A stretch of 39,468 nt of DNA from Bacteroidaceae bacterium (GTDB taxonomy: Bacteria > Bacteroidota > Bacteroidia > Bacteroidales > Bacteroidaceae): NCBI GenBank assembly GCA_017461345.1, contig JAFTYP010000007.1, forward strand, positions 138,291 through 177,758, read 5' to 3'. The notes under the pieces were generated by a model. The model was not told the DNA's origin. It searched no databases and was given only the letters and a program-made list of their open reading frames with translations. The position numbers and the translations under genes were made by a program. Shown here piece after piece: positions 1 to 8,898 of this stretch (position 1 is its first letter; each line of letters begins with the position of its first letter).

Positions 1-1246
1 TAAAGATGATTACACTGACCACAACAGGAACTCCGAGTCCACCTTTTCGGATGATGGCTCCCAGCGGTGCTCCTACAAAAAAGAAGAGTAGGCAGGCCAG
101 GCTCATGGTGCATTTCTGATACCATTCTATGTGATGACGACGCATATTGAGGTTTTTGTCGCCTGTTTCTATAGCGCGGAACTGATATTCTGCCTGCATG
201 GTTTTTGCATGACTGAGTGCGCCTCGCCATGCTTTTAAGCGTTGTTCGTCGGAAATCGCAAGGTAGAGCGAGTCGAAATCAGTTGTTTCTTGGGCTTGCT
301 TTACGATGGAAAGGGAGTCTGGGCGGCCGGCTGGAATATCTTTACGCAGGTACCAGAGTTGTATGTTCTTGTATATGGCATGGCGTGCGCTGTCTATGCG
401 ATGGTTCATTGAGTCGATACTGTGACGCAATTCTGCCATGTTTTTTGTTCTGGCATTGTGCGAGAAGAGGTCGGCATCCATCAAGTTGAAGTTTGCATCG
501 AATGGGATGAAGTTTACTTCTTTTATAAACGACTCACGCATGTAGGGTACGTTGGCTCTTAGCATCGAACCTTGTTGTGCGTCCATGTTGCGGAAGCGTT
601 CGCCTCCCCACAGTGTCAGTTTCAAGTGCATTTTGTCGGCAGTGCTTTGCAGGTGTGCACTGTCGGAGAGTACAATTTGTGTCTCGTTGTAGTTGCCCGT
701 ATTGGTATAAATCATCACTCCGTAGAGCATGCCCGTCTTCGTGTCTTTGCGTTCCACGTAGATGTTGTAGCCGGGAATGTCACTATAGAATATACCTTCG
801 GGAATTTCCAACTCTGGGCTTTTCTGCTTCATGCTCCATGCCAGTCGCGAGAGTTCGCGTGTGGCATAGGGACTGACTTTATTTTGAAAGAAGAAACTGC
901 TGCCACAGATAATGGTGTTGACGCAGATGAGGGGCATGAGGATGCGGACGAGTGGTATGCCGGCGGCTTTCATGCTGAGCAGTTCAAAACGTTCGCCCAA
1001 ATTGCCGAACGAGATAAGGCTGGCCAGTAAGACGGCCAGTGGCATGGATTTGGGGATAAGCGTCAGACTGCTGTACCAAAAGAATTTCCCCAGGAGGTCG
1101 ATAGTCAAACCCTTACCGATGAGATTGTTCATCCACATCCACAGGAACTGCATGACAAAGATAAAGAGGCAAATGAAGAATGTGCCTGCAAAAAGAAGCA
1201 GGAACTGCTTGATGATGTATATGTCGAGCGTCTTGAAAATCTTCAT
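1..1246 (-). CDS. LptF/LptG (YjgP/YjgQ) family permease, 3' end cut off by the window
   Basis: Read on the minus strand from ATG at 1246, the frame stays open for 415 codons to the window edge, so the C-terminus is missing. The start reads MKIFKTLDIYIIKQFLLLF, followed by a hydrophobic helix and the WMWMNNLIGKGL segment. A second membrane region follows (LIPKSMPLAVLLASLISFG), then GNLGERFELLSMKAAGIP, which is typical of the family. A periplasmic beta-rich region comes next, and membrane helices resume near the edge (CLLFFFVGAPLGAIIRKGG). Family members form the inner-membrane part of the LPS export ABC transporter with LptB and LptC. Bacteroidetes often carry a protein of this type that cannot be assigned to LptF or LptG by eye. 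A -7 box at 1296-1303 suggests its own promoter. Confidence 0.9.
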   Translation of the reverse strand, partial: MKIFKTLDIYIIKQFLLLFAGTFFICLFIFVMQFLWMWMNNLIGKGLTIDLLGKFFWYSSLTLIPKSMPLAVLLASLISFGNLGERFELLSMKAAGIPLVRILMPLICVNTIICGSSFFFQNKVSPYATRELSRLAWSMKQKSPELEIPEGIFYSDIPGYNIYVERKDTKTGMLYGVMIYTNTGNYNETQIVLSDSAHLQSTADKMHLKLTLWGGERFRNMDAQQGSMLRANVPYMRESFIKEVNFIPFDANFNLMDADLFSHNARTKNMAELRHSIDSMNHRIDSARHAIYKNIQLWYLRKDIPAGRPDSLSIVKQAQETTDFDSLYLAISDEQRLKAWRGALSHAKTMQAEYQFRAIETGDKNLNMRRHHIEWYQKCTMSLACLLFFFVGAPLGAIIRKGGLGVPVVVSVIIF

Positions 1247-1295
1247 TCTTTTCTGTGCCTGTAGCAGCCGTTTTTGCATGCATACTATTGACGCG

Positions 1296-1303
1296 CAAAG
1301 ATA
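1296..1303 (-). promoter_or_regulatory. Bacteroidetes -7 promoter box for the LptF/G gene
   Basis: The minus strand reads TATCTTTG, matching TAnnTTTG, about 50 nt upstream of the ATG at 1246. The -33 region is AT-rich with TTTC rather than TTTG at the expected distance. Confidence 0.55.
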
Positions 1304-1434
1304 CAATAATAAAATGAATAATAGAAATATAAAAGCGAAAATTAGGCCTTATACACGAGAAGTTGAAAAAGTTCTCCAAAGAAGCAGTTACTCCACTTGT
1401 CCGTTTGCCCCAAAGGACGCATCTTTTTTGCCAT

Positions 1435-1566
1435 GTGGACTGCAGGCGCGAAAATCTGCCACTCGTCGGATCCTCAATCTTCTCGTGAGTAATTGCCAAA
1501 CTTCTCTGCAGAAGTCGGGCAACTTCTCTGCAGAAGTTGGCGAAGTTCTCTCGTGTGTTTTCAAAA
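1435..1566. repeat. 22-bp-period tandem array, TTCTCTGCAG type, copy 1
   Basis: CTTCTC or GTTCTC recurs at 1479, 1501, 1523 and 1545, exactly 22 bp apart. The central units hold an inverted repeat, AACTTCT-ctgc-AGAAGTT, followed by a G/C-rich spacer (CGGGCAA, GGCGAA). Further left, more diverged units carry CCACTCGTCGG, TGGACTGCAGGC and CCACTTGTCCG (from about 1392). The whole block is related, in opposite orientation, to the block at 38236-38400. It lies between the 5' end of the LptF/G gene and the fba terminator. No convincing coding sequence lies between 1304 and 1600. Confidence 0.85.
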
Positions 1567-1606
1567 CCTCACGCATGGGCTTTTGTTATTGCATGATTTT
1601 ATAAAT

Positions 1607-1636
1607 AAAAAAGAGGAGTGCACAAATGCACTCCTC
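1607..1636 (-). terminator. Intrinsic terminator of fba
   Basis: A perfect 10-bp stem, GAGGAGTGCA (1613-1622) with TGCACTCCTC (1627-1636), closes a 4-nt loop. On the minus strand it is followed by a run of six U from 1612 to 1607. It lies about 75 nt beyond the fba stop codon. Confidence 0.9.
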
Positions 1637-1711
1637 CTATTGATGATGTTCTCAAATTTCAGATTCTCATCGTTGCATACGCACGACAAGAATCTTGACT
1701 TTCGTCGAGAT

Positions 1712-2710
1712 TTAGAGTTTGTCGTTGCTGCCGAGAACCTCCACGATCTTGTGGATGTACATCTTCTTCATGTTCTCGCGAGCGGGCTTCAAGTACTGAC
1801 GGGGATCGAAATCACCGGGCTTCTCGTTGAAGTGCTTGCGGATAGCAGCGGTCATGGCCAGACGGCTGTCGCTGTCGATGTTGATCTTGCAAACTGCACT
1901 CTTGCTGGCTTCGCGGAGTTGCTCTTCGGGAATACCAACTGCGTCGGGCAACTTGCCGCCGTTAGCATTGATGGTGTCAACCTCGTCCTGAGGAACAGAA
2001 CTTGAACCGTGCAGAACGATGGGGAAGCCGGGCAGGCGAGACTCGATGTCCTGAAGAATGTCGAATGCGAGTGGAGGAGGAACGAGTTTGCCGGTCTTGG
2101 GGTCGCGTGTGCACTGCTCGGGAGTGAACTTGTATGCGCCGTGGCTTGTGCCGATAGAGATAGCCAGGCTGTCGCAGCCGCTACGTGTAGAGAAGTCAAC
2201 AACCTCTTCGGGCTTTGTGTAGTGAGATACCTCGCTGGAAACCTCGTCCTCTACACCTGCCAATACACCCAACTCAGCCTCAACAGTTACGTCGAACTGG
2301 TGAGCATATTCAACAACCTTCTTTGTCAGAGCGATGTTCTCTTCATAGGGGAGGTGAGAACCGTCGATCATCACACTTGAGAAACCATTGTCGATGCACT
2401 CCTTGCAGAGTTCGAAAGAGTCGCCATGGTCGAGGTGAAGAACAATCTGAGGATTCTCGCAACCGAGTTCCTTTGCATATTCTACAGCGCCCTGTGCCAT
2501 GTAGCGGAGGATGGTGCCGTTAGCATAGTTGCGAGCACCCTTGCTCACCTGCATGATAACGGGAGACTTTGTTTCTACAGCAGCCTGCACGATTGCCTGC
2601 ATCTGCTCGAGAGTGTTGAAGTTGAATGCGGGGATGGCATAGCCACCAGCCACTGCCTTTGCGAACATCTCACGGGTGTTCACCAAGCCGAGTTCTTTGT
2701 AACTTGTCAT
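1712..2710 (-). CDS. fba: Class II fructose-1,6-bisphosphate aldolase
   Basis: This 332-residue protein is a zinc-dependent class II aldolase. It cleaves fructose 1,6-bisphosphate into dihydroxyacetone phosphate and glyceraldehyde 3-phosphate in cytosolic glycolysis, and runs in reverse in gluconeogenesis. Visible motifs are the N-terminal AIPAFNFNTLEQMQA, the HLDHGD segment with the catalytic Asp and first zinc His (residues 92-97), VEAELG near 143-148, IGTSHGAYK with a second zinc His near 190, and VLHGSSSVP with a third near 234. Length and motifs fit the form usual in Bacteroidetes. It stands alone, with a -7 box at 2767-2774 and a strong terminator at 1607-1636, so it is probably transcribed as a single gene. 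Confidence 0.97.
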   Translation of the reverse strand: MTSYKELGLVNTREMFAKAVAGGYAIPAFNFNTLEQMQAIVQAAVETKSPVIMQVSKGARNYANGTILRYMAQGAVEYAKELGCENPQIVLHLDHGDSFELCKECIDNGFSSVMIDGSHLPYEENIALTKKVVEYAHQFDVTVEAELGVLAGVEDEVSSEVSHYTKPEEVVDFSTRSGCDSLAISIGTSHGAYKFTPEQCTRDPKTGKLVPPPLAFDILQDIESRLPGFPIVLHGSSSVPQDEVDTINANGGKLPDAVGIPEEQLREASKSAVCKINIDSDSRLAMTAAIRKHFNEKPGDFDPRQYLKPARENMKKMYIHKIVEVLGSNDKL

Positions 2711-2766
2711 AATGTTTAGTGATTAACTATTTATTATTAAACAGAATTTTTTAACTATAACGGGCA

Positions 2767-2774
2767 CAAAGGTA
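2767..2774 (-). promoter_or_regulatory. -7 promoter box for fba
   Basis: The minus strand reads TACCTTTG (TAnnTTTG), 57 nt upstream of the fba ATG, in an AT-rich stretch. No exact TTTG is present at -33. Confidence 0.6.
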
Positions 2775-2842
2775 CGTTTTTAATATCAAATATCCAATAA
2801 ACAACATTTAAAATTATTTCCTAACACATAACTTTGCTATCT

Positions 2843-3616
2843 CTACTTTACAGCAACCCTTTGATGCAATGGAGCGGAAGAAAGGCTTTTTACAATGTCC
2901 TGCACTACAAGACCGGCAAGCGTCATGCCGAAAATGGCTGTTATATGAGCCAACGACCCGTTGGTCTGCACCTTGCCAAAGGATTGGCTATCGTCTTGAA
3001 ACGCTTTGCCAAGATTGGGCAAGGGCTGTTCCTCGCTATGGACACAAAGGAATTTGCGTTCCGGAAAGAGTTTGTGACGCCGCATTGACGAACGCATCGC
3101 CGCCGCAAGAGGGTCGCCTTTTATCTTCCAAAACTCAGAGACCTTAACCATCGAAGGGTCAAGGCGCAAGGCTGCTCCCGTTGAAGAAAAAAGTTTTATG
3201 CCTCTCTTCGTTACTTGTAATATAAGACTTATCTTGTCCTTGAGCGAGTCGATGGCATCGATGACATAATCATAGGTCTCCCATTCGAACTCGTCCTTGT
3301 TTTCCTCGCTATACCTCTTTTGCATCGTAATGATGTTGGCATCGGGGTTAATCTCCAGCAGACGGTTACGTAACGCCTCGACTTTAGGCTGGCCAACAGT
3401 CTTGGATGTTGCCATAAGTTGGCGATTGCAATTCGTGATGCAAACCATGTCGCTATCCACAAGCGTGAGGTGCATGATGCCTTCGCGAACAAGACATTCG
3501 GCACACCAACTGCCTACGCCGCCCACACCGAAGATAATGACATGCTTTTGGCATATGCTTTCCATTGCATCTTTGCCAAGCAAAAGTTCTGTTCTATTGA
3601 ATATTTCCTGATTCAT
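2843..3616 (-). CDS. tcdA: tRNA threonylcarbamoyladenosine dehydratase (TcdA/CsdL family)
   Basis: This 257-residue E1-like ATP-dependent enzyme converts t6A37 of tRNA to its cyclic form. The nucleotide-binding motif GVGGVGSW lies at residues 30-37, with the acidic turn LVDSDMV around 52-58 and TNCNRQ at 61-66. The later segments DYVIDAIDSLKDK and NGSLAHITAIFGMTLAG mark the TcdA branch rather than ThiF or MoeB. The start overlaps the mutS2 stop by 4 bp (ATGA), so the two genes are probably translationally coupled. The ATG at 3616 gives a normal N-terminus. No terminator was seen downstream before the fba promoter. Confidence 0.93.
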   Translation of the reverse strand: MNQEIFNRTELLLGKDAMESICQKHVIIFGVGGVGSWCAECLVREGIMHLTLVDSDMVCITNCNRQLMATSKTVGQPKVEALRNRLLEINPDANIITMQKRYSEENKDEFEWETYDYVIDAIDSLKDKISLILQVTKRGIKLFSSTGAALRLDPSMVKVSEFWKIKGDPLAAAMRSSMRRHKLFPERKFLCVHSEEQPLPNLGKAFQDDSQSFGKVQTNGSLAHITAIFGMTLAGLVVQDIVKSLSSAPLHQRVAVK

Positions 3617-6180
3617 TCTCTGAATTCAACTACTGTAATGCCTGCACCTCCGAACTGAATATGTTCGTCATGAGCAGAGACAACCCCCGATACGGTGGAA
3701 AGATATTGGCGTATAACCTGGCGAAGAGCACCGGTTCCTGTGCCATGCAGAATACGAACCCGTGAAACATTGACCAGCAAAGCATCGTCGATGAAGTAAG
3801 TTACGGCCTGCAATGCCTCGTCGGCACGCATACCCCGAACATCTATTTCTTGCTTGAAGTCAAGGTGTTTCTGGCGAATACTGTCTTGTGTCTGTCGGCT
3901 TACGACAATGGTTTGCGTCATCTCCTGCTTTGGTGCTTCCTTGCTTCGTTCAAGCCTTTTCAGGTCGACCAGTGTTCTCATCACGCCAAAGGTGACGGTT
4001 GCCTGCTTGCCTTTGATGGCAACGATGGTTCCAATGGAAGTCTGTCCTTTGATGCGAACAGTTGCTCCTACCTCCAATTCCTCTTTTGTTTGTGGGGCTT
4101 TTGCAGTGGAATTTCCTTCGGGACGAAGAGGTGTTTGGAGTGAAGCCTTTTGCTTTGCCGCTTGTCTTTCGGCATGTCTTTTTCTTCGCTCCTCAATCTG
4201 TCGGCGTTTCTTCTCTACATAAGCATCGAGTTCTTCCTGGCTCATTTGTCCGGCAACCTCTTCGCGGAAGGTTTGCAACTGCTGTCGTGCAGAACGTGTT
4301 CGCTCTTTGTCGGCTTGTGCTTCCTTGATTTCTCGGATGGTATTCTCTATCTGTGCATTGGCTGCGGCAATGATTTTGTCGGCTTCTGCTTTTGCTTCGC
4401 GTATGATTTCTTTGCGTTTGCCACGCAGTTCTTCTATTTCTTTTTCGTATTGTTCAATGGTCTTGACCATCTGTTTCTCTTGCGAATGGATGGTCTGCCG
4501 ATTGACTTCCCAGTAACGTTTGTCGCGTGTGATGTCGAGAAGGTATTTGTCGGCATTGACATAGTCCTGTCCTACGAGTGCTGTTGCATCGGCAATGATG
4601 TCTTCGGGTATGCCTATCTTGCGTGCTATTTCTACGGCAAAACTGCTGCCCGGATTGCCTATCTGCAGTTGGAAGAGTGCTGTCATCTTTTGTCTGTCGT
4701 AGAGCATGGCGCCATTCACCACTCCGGGTGTGTCTTCGGCAAAGTGTTTCAGGTTCTGATAGTGTGTTGTGATGACACCGAAAGCGCCTTTTTCGACGAA
4801 TCGTTTGAGTACGGCTTCGGCTATTGCTCCGCCGATGGTTGGCTCTGTTCCTCCTCCAAATTCGTCGATGAGCAGAAGCGAGGATGGTGTGCAGCCAGAC
4901 ATCATGCGTTTCATGTTAAGCAGATGGCTGCTATATGTGCTGAGGTCGTCGTCGATGCTCTGCTCGTCGCCTATGTCGATGAATATGTGATTGAAGATGC
5001 CTGCCCTTGAGCCGTCTGCCATCGGGACAGGCAAACCGCACTGGAGCATGTATTGTAATAGGCCGACTGTCTTGAGGCATACGCTTTTTCCGCCTGCATT
5101 TGGTCCGCTGATGATAAGGATGCGTTGCTTTTTGTTCAGTTTGATGCAGAGTGGAACTATCTTCGAACCATGCTTGTGGAGTTTGGCTTCGAGGAGTGGA
5201 TGGCGAGCGTCGAACCAGTCGATGAGCGGTGTGGAATATATTTCCGGCGAGCGTGCTTCGAGGCTTTGTGTAAGGTTGTGTTTGGCTATGAGGAACTCTA
5301 TGTCGGCAAGGAATTCGAGGCCTCGCAGCAATTCTTTCAGGTTCGGGCGTATTTGTTCTGTGAATTCTCGCAGGATGCGAATGAGTTCTCGTCGTTCTTC
5401 GGCTTCGAGTTCGCGAATTCTGTTGTTTGCTTCTACTACTTCTGCCGGTTCGATGAAGACGGTTTTACCTGTTGCACTTTCGTCGTGGACTATGCCTTTT
5501 ATGCGTCGTTTCATGGCGGGAACGACGGGGATGACGAGTCTGCCGTCGCGCATGGTAGGTGCAACGTCTTTTTCTACCAGCCCTTCTGCCTGTGCCGACT
5601 TTAGGATGCTTGCCAGTGTTCTGCTGACACTTCCTTCGGCGCGCTTCAGTTCGTGGCGGATGGACAAGAGTTCTCTGCTTGCTTCGTCTTTGATGCGTCC
5701 GTGTTTGTCGAGTATCTGTTCGAGGTGGTGCACAACGGACAGGAAGGTGAATACGCCTTCGGCAAGTTTCTCAAGGGCTGGGTAGGTTATTTTCCCGACT
5801 TCGGTATTGTGGTTGAGGGTATCTGCATCGCTGCTATTTTGGGCGTTGGTGTTTGGGTTTTCTCTTATGATTTTCACCCAGGCATGCAGGGTGCGGAGGG
5901 TGCGGAGCAGTTCCCAGATTGTCTGTTCTTCGAGGTAGGTGCCATCGATTCGGAGTCGATGGATGTCTTCCCGAAGGTCGAAGAAGTCTTGCTCGGGCTG
6001 CTCCATTGTTGTCTGCAATATGTGGCTCAACTCGGCAAGTTGCTGGTGTAGGGTGGTGACGGCCTCGTGATTGGCAAGGAACTGCATGGCATCCACTCGC
6101 TCATGTCCGAGCGGACTGGTGCAATAGCCATGCAAAAGGGTACGAATTTCATTGAAACCTATCTTCTCTTCGAGGGTCAT
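3613..6180 (-). CDS. mutS2: Endonuclease MutS2 with Smr domain
   Basis: This 855-residue MutS2 lacks the mismatch-recognition domain of MutS. The family acts in suppression of recombination and, in some bacteria, in rescue of collided ribosomes. A clamp/lever helical region comes first. The ATPase domain follows, with Walker A GPNAGGKS at 359-366, a Walker B segment LLLIDEFGGGTEP near 440 and the TTHYQNLK motif. A long charged coiled coil runs from about 520 to 650. A KOW-like segment (VGATVRIKGQ) precedes the C-terminal Smr nuclease domain at 779-855, with DVRG and HGTG (812-815). It is the first gene of a pair with tcdA. A 22-bp array lies upstream, between it and the S9 peptidase gene. Confidence 0.96.
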   Translation of the reverse strand: MTLEEKIGFNEIRTLLHGYCTSPLGHERVDAMQFLANHEAVTTLHQQLAELSHILQTTMEQPEQDFFDLREDIHRLRIDGTYLEEQTIWELLRTLRTLHAWVKIIRENPNTNAQNSSDADTLNHNTEVGKITYPALEKLAEGVFTFLSVVHHLEQILDKHGRIKDEASRELLSIRHELKRAEGSVSRTLASILKSAQAEGLVEKDVAPTMRDGRLVIPVVPAMKRRIKGIVHDESATGKTVFIEPAEVVEANNRIRELEAEERRELIRILREFTEQIRPNLKELLRGLEFLADIEFLIAKHNLTQSLEARSPEIYSTPLIDWFDARHPLLEAKLHKHGSKIVPLCIKLNKKQRILIISGPNAGGKSVCLKTVGLLQYMLQCGLPVPMADGSRAGIFNHIFIDIGDEQSIDDDLSTYSSHLLNMKRMMSGCTPSSLLLIDEFGGGTEPTIGGAIAEAVLKRFVEKGAFGVITTHYQNLKHFAEDTPGVVNGAMLYDRQKMTALFQLQIGNPGSSFAVEIARKIGIPEDIIADATALVGQDYVNADKYLLDITRDKRYWEVNRQTIHSQEKQMVKTIEQYEKEIEELRGKRKEIIREAKAEADKIIAAANAQIENTIREIKEAQADKERTRSARQQLQTFREEVAGQMSQEELDAYVEKKRRQIEERRKRHAERQAAKQKASLQTPLRPEGNSTAKAPQTKEELEVGATVRIKGQTSIGTIVAIKGKQATVTFGVMRTLVDLKRLERSKEAPKQEMTQTIVVSRQTQDSIRQKHLDFKQEIDVRGMRADEALQAVTYFIDDALLVNVSRVRILHGTGTGALRQVIRQYLSTVSGVVSAHDEHIQFGGAGITVVEFRE

Positions 6181-6280
6181 TGTCTGTCTTTCTGTTATCT
6201 GTTCTTTATACCTTATACGGCGTGTTTTGTGGCGTTTCTGTTCTCTTCGGATTCTTGTCTTCGGGCTGTTGTGTCAGAAT

Positions 6281-6390
6281 GGTTAACCTTTATCGGGATA
6301 ATGGTTAAGCATTATCGATGGAAAGGTTAAGCATTATTGCCAAATAGGTTAACCATTATTTTCGGAAGGGTTGACCATTCTGCAAAGCAT
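6281..6390. repeat. 22-bp-period tandem array, GGTTAACC type, five units
   Basis: GGTTAA or its variant GGTTGA begins at 6281, 6303, 6325, 6347 and 6369, each exactly 22 bp from the last. Units read GGTTAACC or GGTTAAGC, then ATTAT or TTTAT, then a variable end such as TGCCAAATA or CGGGATAAT. The array fills most of the 260-nt gap between the mutS2 start (6180) and the S9 peptidase stop (6442). No promoter or gene was recognised here. Confidence 0.9.
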
Positions 6391-6441
6391 CCTGTTCCAT
6401 TACTTCATCAGTCGAAGTGAAATCCGCTGACTACTAACATG

Positions 6442-8898
6442 CTAAAGATTCTTCTTTGGGTACATTGTATCCCACCATGTCGGGTCGTCCTTCAGCCATT
6501 TGGCAAACCAGGCCATAATGCTGTCGTGCCAACGTATGCGTTTATTATAGTTGAGAATGTGGTGATTCTCGCCTTCTACTGTAATGAAGGCTGTCTCACG
6601 ACCAAGCAACTTTAGAGCCGTGAACATCTGTATGCTTTCGTTTATGGGAACATTGGTGTCTGCTCCGCCATGCATGAAAAGGATAGGCGTATGCACTTTG
6701 TCGGCATTGAAGAGCGGAGCATGGCCGCTATAAAGTTCCATATTATTCCATGGATAGGAATGAGCCGCAGCAGTCGTGTTGTAAGAATAGCCCCAATAGC
6801 CGTAGCCCCAGTAACTGGCAGGGTTGCTTATGCCGGCATGACTCATTGCAGCCGCAAAGATGTCGGTAACCGTCTGCAGATACATCGTCATGAATCCACC
6901 ATAACTGGCACCCAGACAGCCAATCTTGTCGGCCTTCACAAAGGGGTGTTCCTTGCAGAACTGCTTGGTGCCCTGAATGATGTCGTCGGCCGTATAGTCG
7001 CCATAGGCATTGACGTGGCGCGAAGAAAACTCTTGGCCGAAACCACTGCAGCCAGAGGGTTGAATCACATAGACCACATAACCCATGGCAGCCCACTCCT
7101 GATAGTTGTAATAACTGTCGAGCATTCGGCCTACAGGAGAACAGCCACCATAGTAATAAACCAGCATGGGGTACTGCTTTGTCTCGTCGAAGAACGGCGG
7201 CAAGTAATAGCAACCATAGATGCTGTCGCCGCGTTCTGCCTTGAAGTTCCAGTCCCTACATTCGCCAAGTTGTATGTCTTTTAGGCGGGTAGGGTTGAGG
7301 TCATAAAGCATTTGCTCCTTGCCGGTCTTGAGATTGCGCAGCCAACAACGGTCCGTGCTCATGCTGCTCTCGCCGATATATGCCAGATATGGTTTCTCTT
7401 TGGCAAGGCTGTAACTGCCATATATATAAGGTTCGGAGAGTGGAAGCAACTCGGCTTTCCCGTCTTTAGGATTGATGCGATAGAGACTTTCCAGGTCACG
7501 GTTCTCACAAAGCGCATAGATCATACCGTCCTGCTCCGACCATTGGAAGGAAGAAACAGAAGGGTCGAAGTCGCGCGTCAAGCAGCGTCTTTCCTTTGTC
7601 TGCAAGTCAATCAGGAACAGTTCGTAGTCAAAACTGCTCGGAATCACACTGTCCGGCAGCGTATTGCCAATACCATCAAGTGCCTCCGGGCTGCCCGTCA
7701 AAGCAATATACTTCTCGTCGGGCGAAAACTTATACGAGCCAATGAAACCGTCGTGGCGCACCAATGTGTCAACTCTGCCCGTAGCAGCATCAAGCAAAAG
7801 CAGGTCAAGAAAAGTGAAAGGACGCTCCGTAAGGTCATCTTTATAGACAGAAACAAGGTAACGGCTTGCATCTCTGTTAGGAGTCACATATACATTGCGT
7901 GCACCTTTGGTGATAGGAGTTGTAATGCCCGTCGCTATATCATAGAGCGAATAGTTGCGGCGTTTGCGCCATCCGGGCTGGCGATCGTCAGGTTCAAGAA
8001 TTTGATGTACATCCTTATTCTTCTCCTCCGGAACCTTTTCGTCGATAGTTACAAGGAACTTCTTCATGTCGCGAGTCAGTTGTGCATAGCCCTTTCCGCA
8101 GTACTTGCCCACAGGAGTCCGGCTGCCAGACTTGACATCAACCTTCTCATAGCACCATGTCCCATCCTTCTCCTTATAGCATCGCAGGTAAAGATCATCT
8201 TCGGGAAGCCAGTATTGGAAGCCGTCGAGACTAAACTCCCTGCCCGTTGCAAGTTCAATGAAAACATCTTTGCTGCCGGTTTCGCCGCCCTTATAGGTAA
8301 TATTCTTACGGATTCGGGCATACTTTGCAGAACTTGAAAGTTCAACACCGCTGATGCGTTCGCCATGCATCATGTCGGCATTCGTCCAATAACGTTTGCC
8401 CTCAGGATTGAATTCGATACTTTGTTCGCTCTCCACCGATATTCGAAGTGTATCCGGCTTGTCGCCCTTGCAAAGCAATTTGATACTTATATCATGCCGT
8501 CCAGGAACCAGTTCGAAGTCGCCGCCCTGTTCGTTTCCGTCAACAAAGAGTTTGTGTTTGCTCTCGCATTTAACGTTGATTTTGCCTTTCACAAAGCCTG
8601 TGTTCTGCATCGTGAAGCCAGCCATGTATAATTGAGGCTCGGCAGTTGCAGGCAACACTACCTCCGCCTTTGTTTCTTTGCCCTTCCAAATGTCTGTCTT
8701 AACAAAAGCATCTATGAGTACATCGTCAATGTTTATCTTTTTACCCTCGCTGTCTAACGAGTCGGTCATTAAAGGTTTTGTTGTCGAGAAAGGGCCTGCA
8801 AGACGAATTTCGTTAATGTCTGTATTCTCTGCAAACACTACAGTTGGCAGAACAAATAAGGCAAATGCAGCCCAAAAGGTTTTAACTTCTTGATACAT
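6442..8898 (-). CDS. Secreted S9-family prolyl oligopeptidase-like serine peptidase
   Basis: This 818-residue protein begins with a probable signal peptide (ALFVLPTVVFAEN). A long beta-propeller-like N-terminal region runs to about 560, and an alpha/beta-hydrolase domain to the end. The catalytic serine is S665 in GASYGGF, the aspartate D747 in GGADTNVP and the histidine H779 or H780 in GENHH. Family S9 enzymes cleave short peptides. In asaccharolytic or protein-degrading Bacteroidales they process host peptides in the periplasm. The exact subfamily (DPP IV, DPP V or acyl-aminoacyl type) cannot be fixed by eye. Its first 17 bp overlap the end of relA, which suggests co-transcription from the relA promoter. 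Confidence 0.9.
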   Translation of the reverse strand: MYQEVKTFWAAFALFVLPTVVFAENTDINEIRLAGPFSTTKPLMTDSLDSEGKKINIDDVLIDAFVKTDIWKGKETKAEVVLPATAEPQLYMAGFTMQNTGFVKGKINVKCESKHKLFVDGNEQGGDFELVPGRHDISIKLLCKGDKPDTLRISVESEQSIEFNPEGKRYWTNADMMHGERISGVELSSSAKYARIRKNITYKGGETGSKDVFIELATGREFSLDGFQYWLPEDDLYLRCYKEKDGTWCYEKVDVKSGSRTPVGKYCGKGYAQLTRDMKKFLVTIDEKVPEEKNKDVHQILEPDDRQPGWRKRRNYSLYDIATGITTPITKGARNVYVTPNRDASRYLVSVYKDDLTERPFTFLDLLLLDAATGRVDTLVRHDGFIGSYKFSPDEKYIALTGSPEALDGIGNTLPDSVIPSSFDYELFLIDLQTKERRCLTRDFDPSVSSFQWSEQDGMIYALCENRDLESLYRINPKDGKAELLPLSEPYIYGSYSLAKEKPYLAYIGESSMSTDRCWLRNLKTGKEQMLYDLNPTRLKDIQLGECRDWNFKAERGDSIYGCYYLPPFFDETKQYPMLVYYYGGCSPVGRMLDSYYNYQEWAAMGYVVYVIQPSGCSGFGQEFSSRHVNAYGDYTADDIIQGTKQFCKEHPFVKADKIGCLGASYGGFMTMYLQTVTDIFAAAMSHAGISNPASYWGYGYWGYSYNTTAAAHSYPWNNMELYSGHAPLFNADKVHTPILFMHGGADTNVPINESIQMFTALKLLGRETAFITVEGENHHILNYNKRIRWHDSIMAWFAKWLKDDPTWWDTMYPKKNL

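Noticed and set aside
2829..2836. TAACTTTG on the plus strand as a promoter
   Set aside because: It would read into the 3' end of tcdA in antisense, and no plus-strand gene follows.
4150..5010. Open frame of 286 codons antisense to mutS2
   Set aside because: It lies wholly inside mutS2 and has Cys/Phe-rich composition typical of a shadow frame.
6281..6390. CRISPR array
   Set aside because: The unit is 22 bp with no unique spacers, units at different loci differ, and no cas gene is present.
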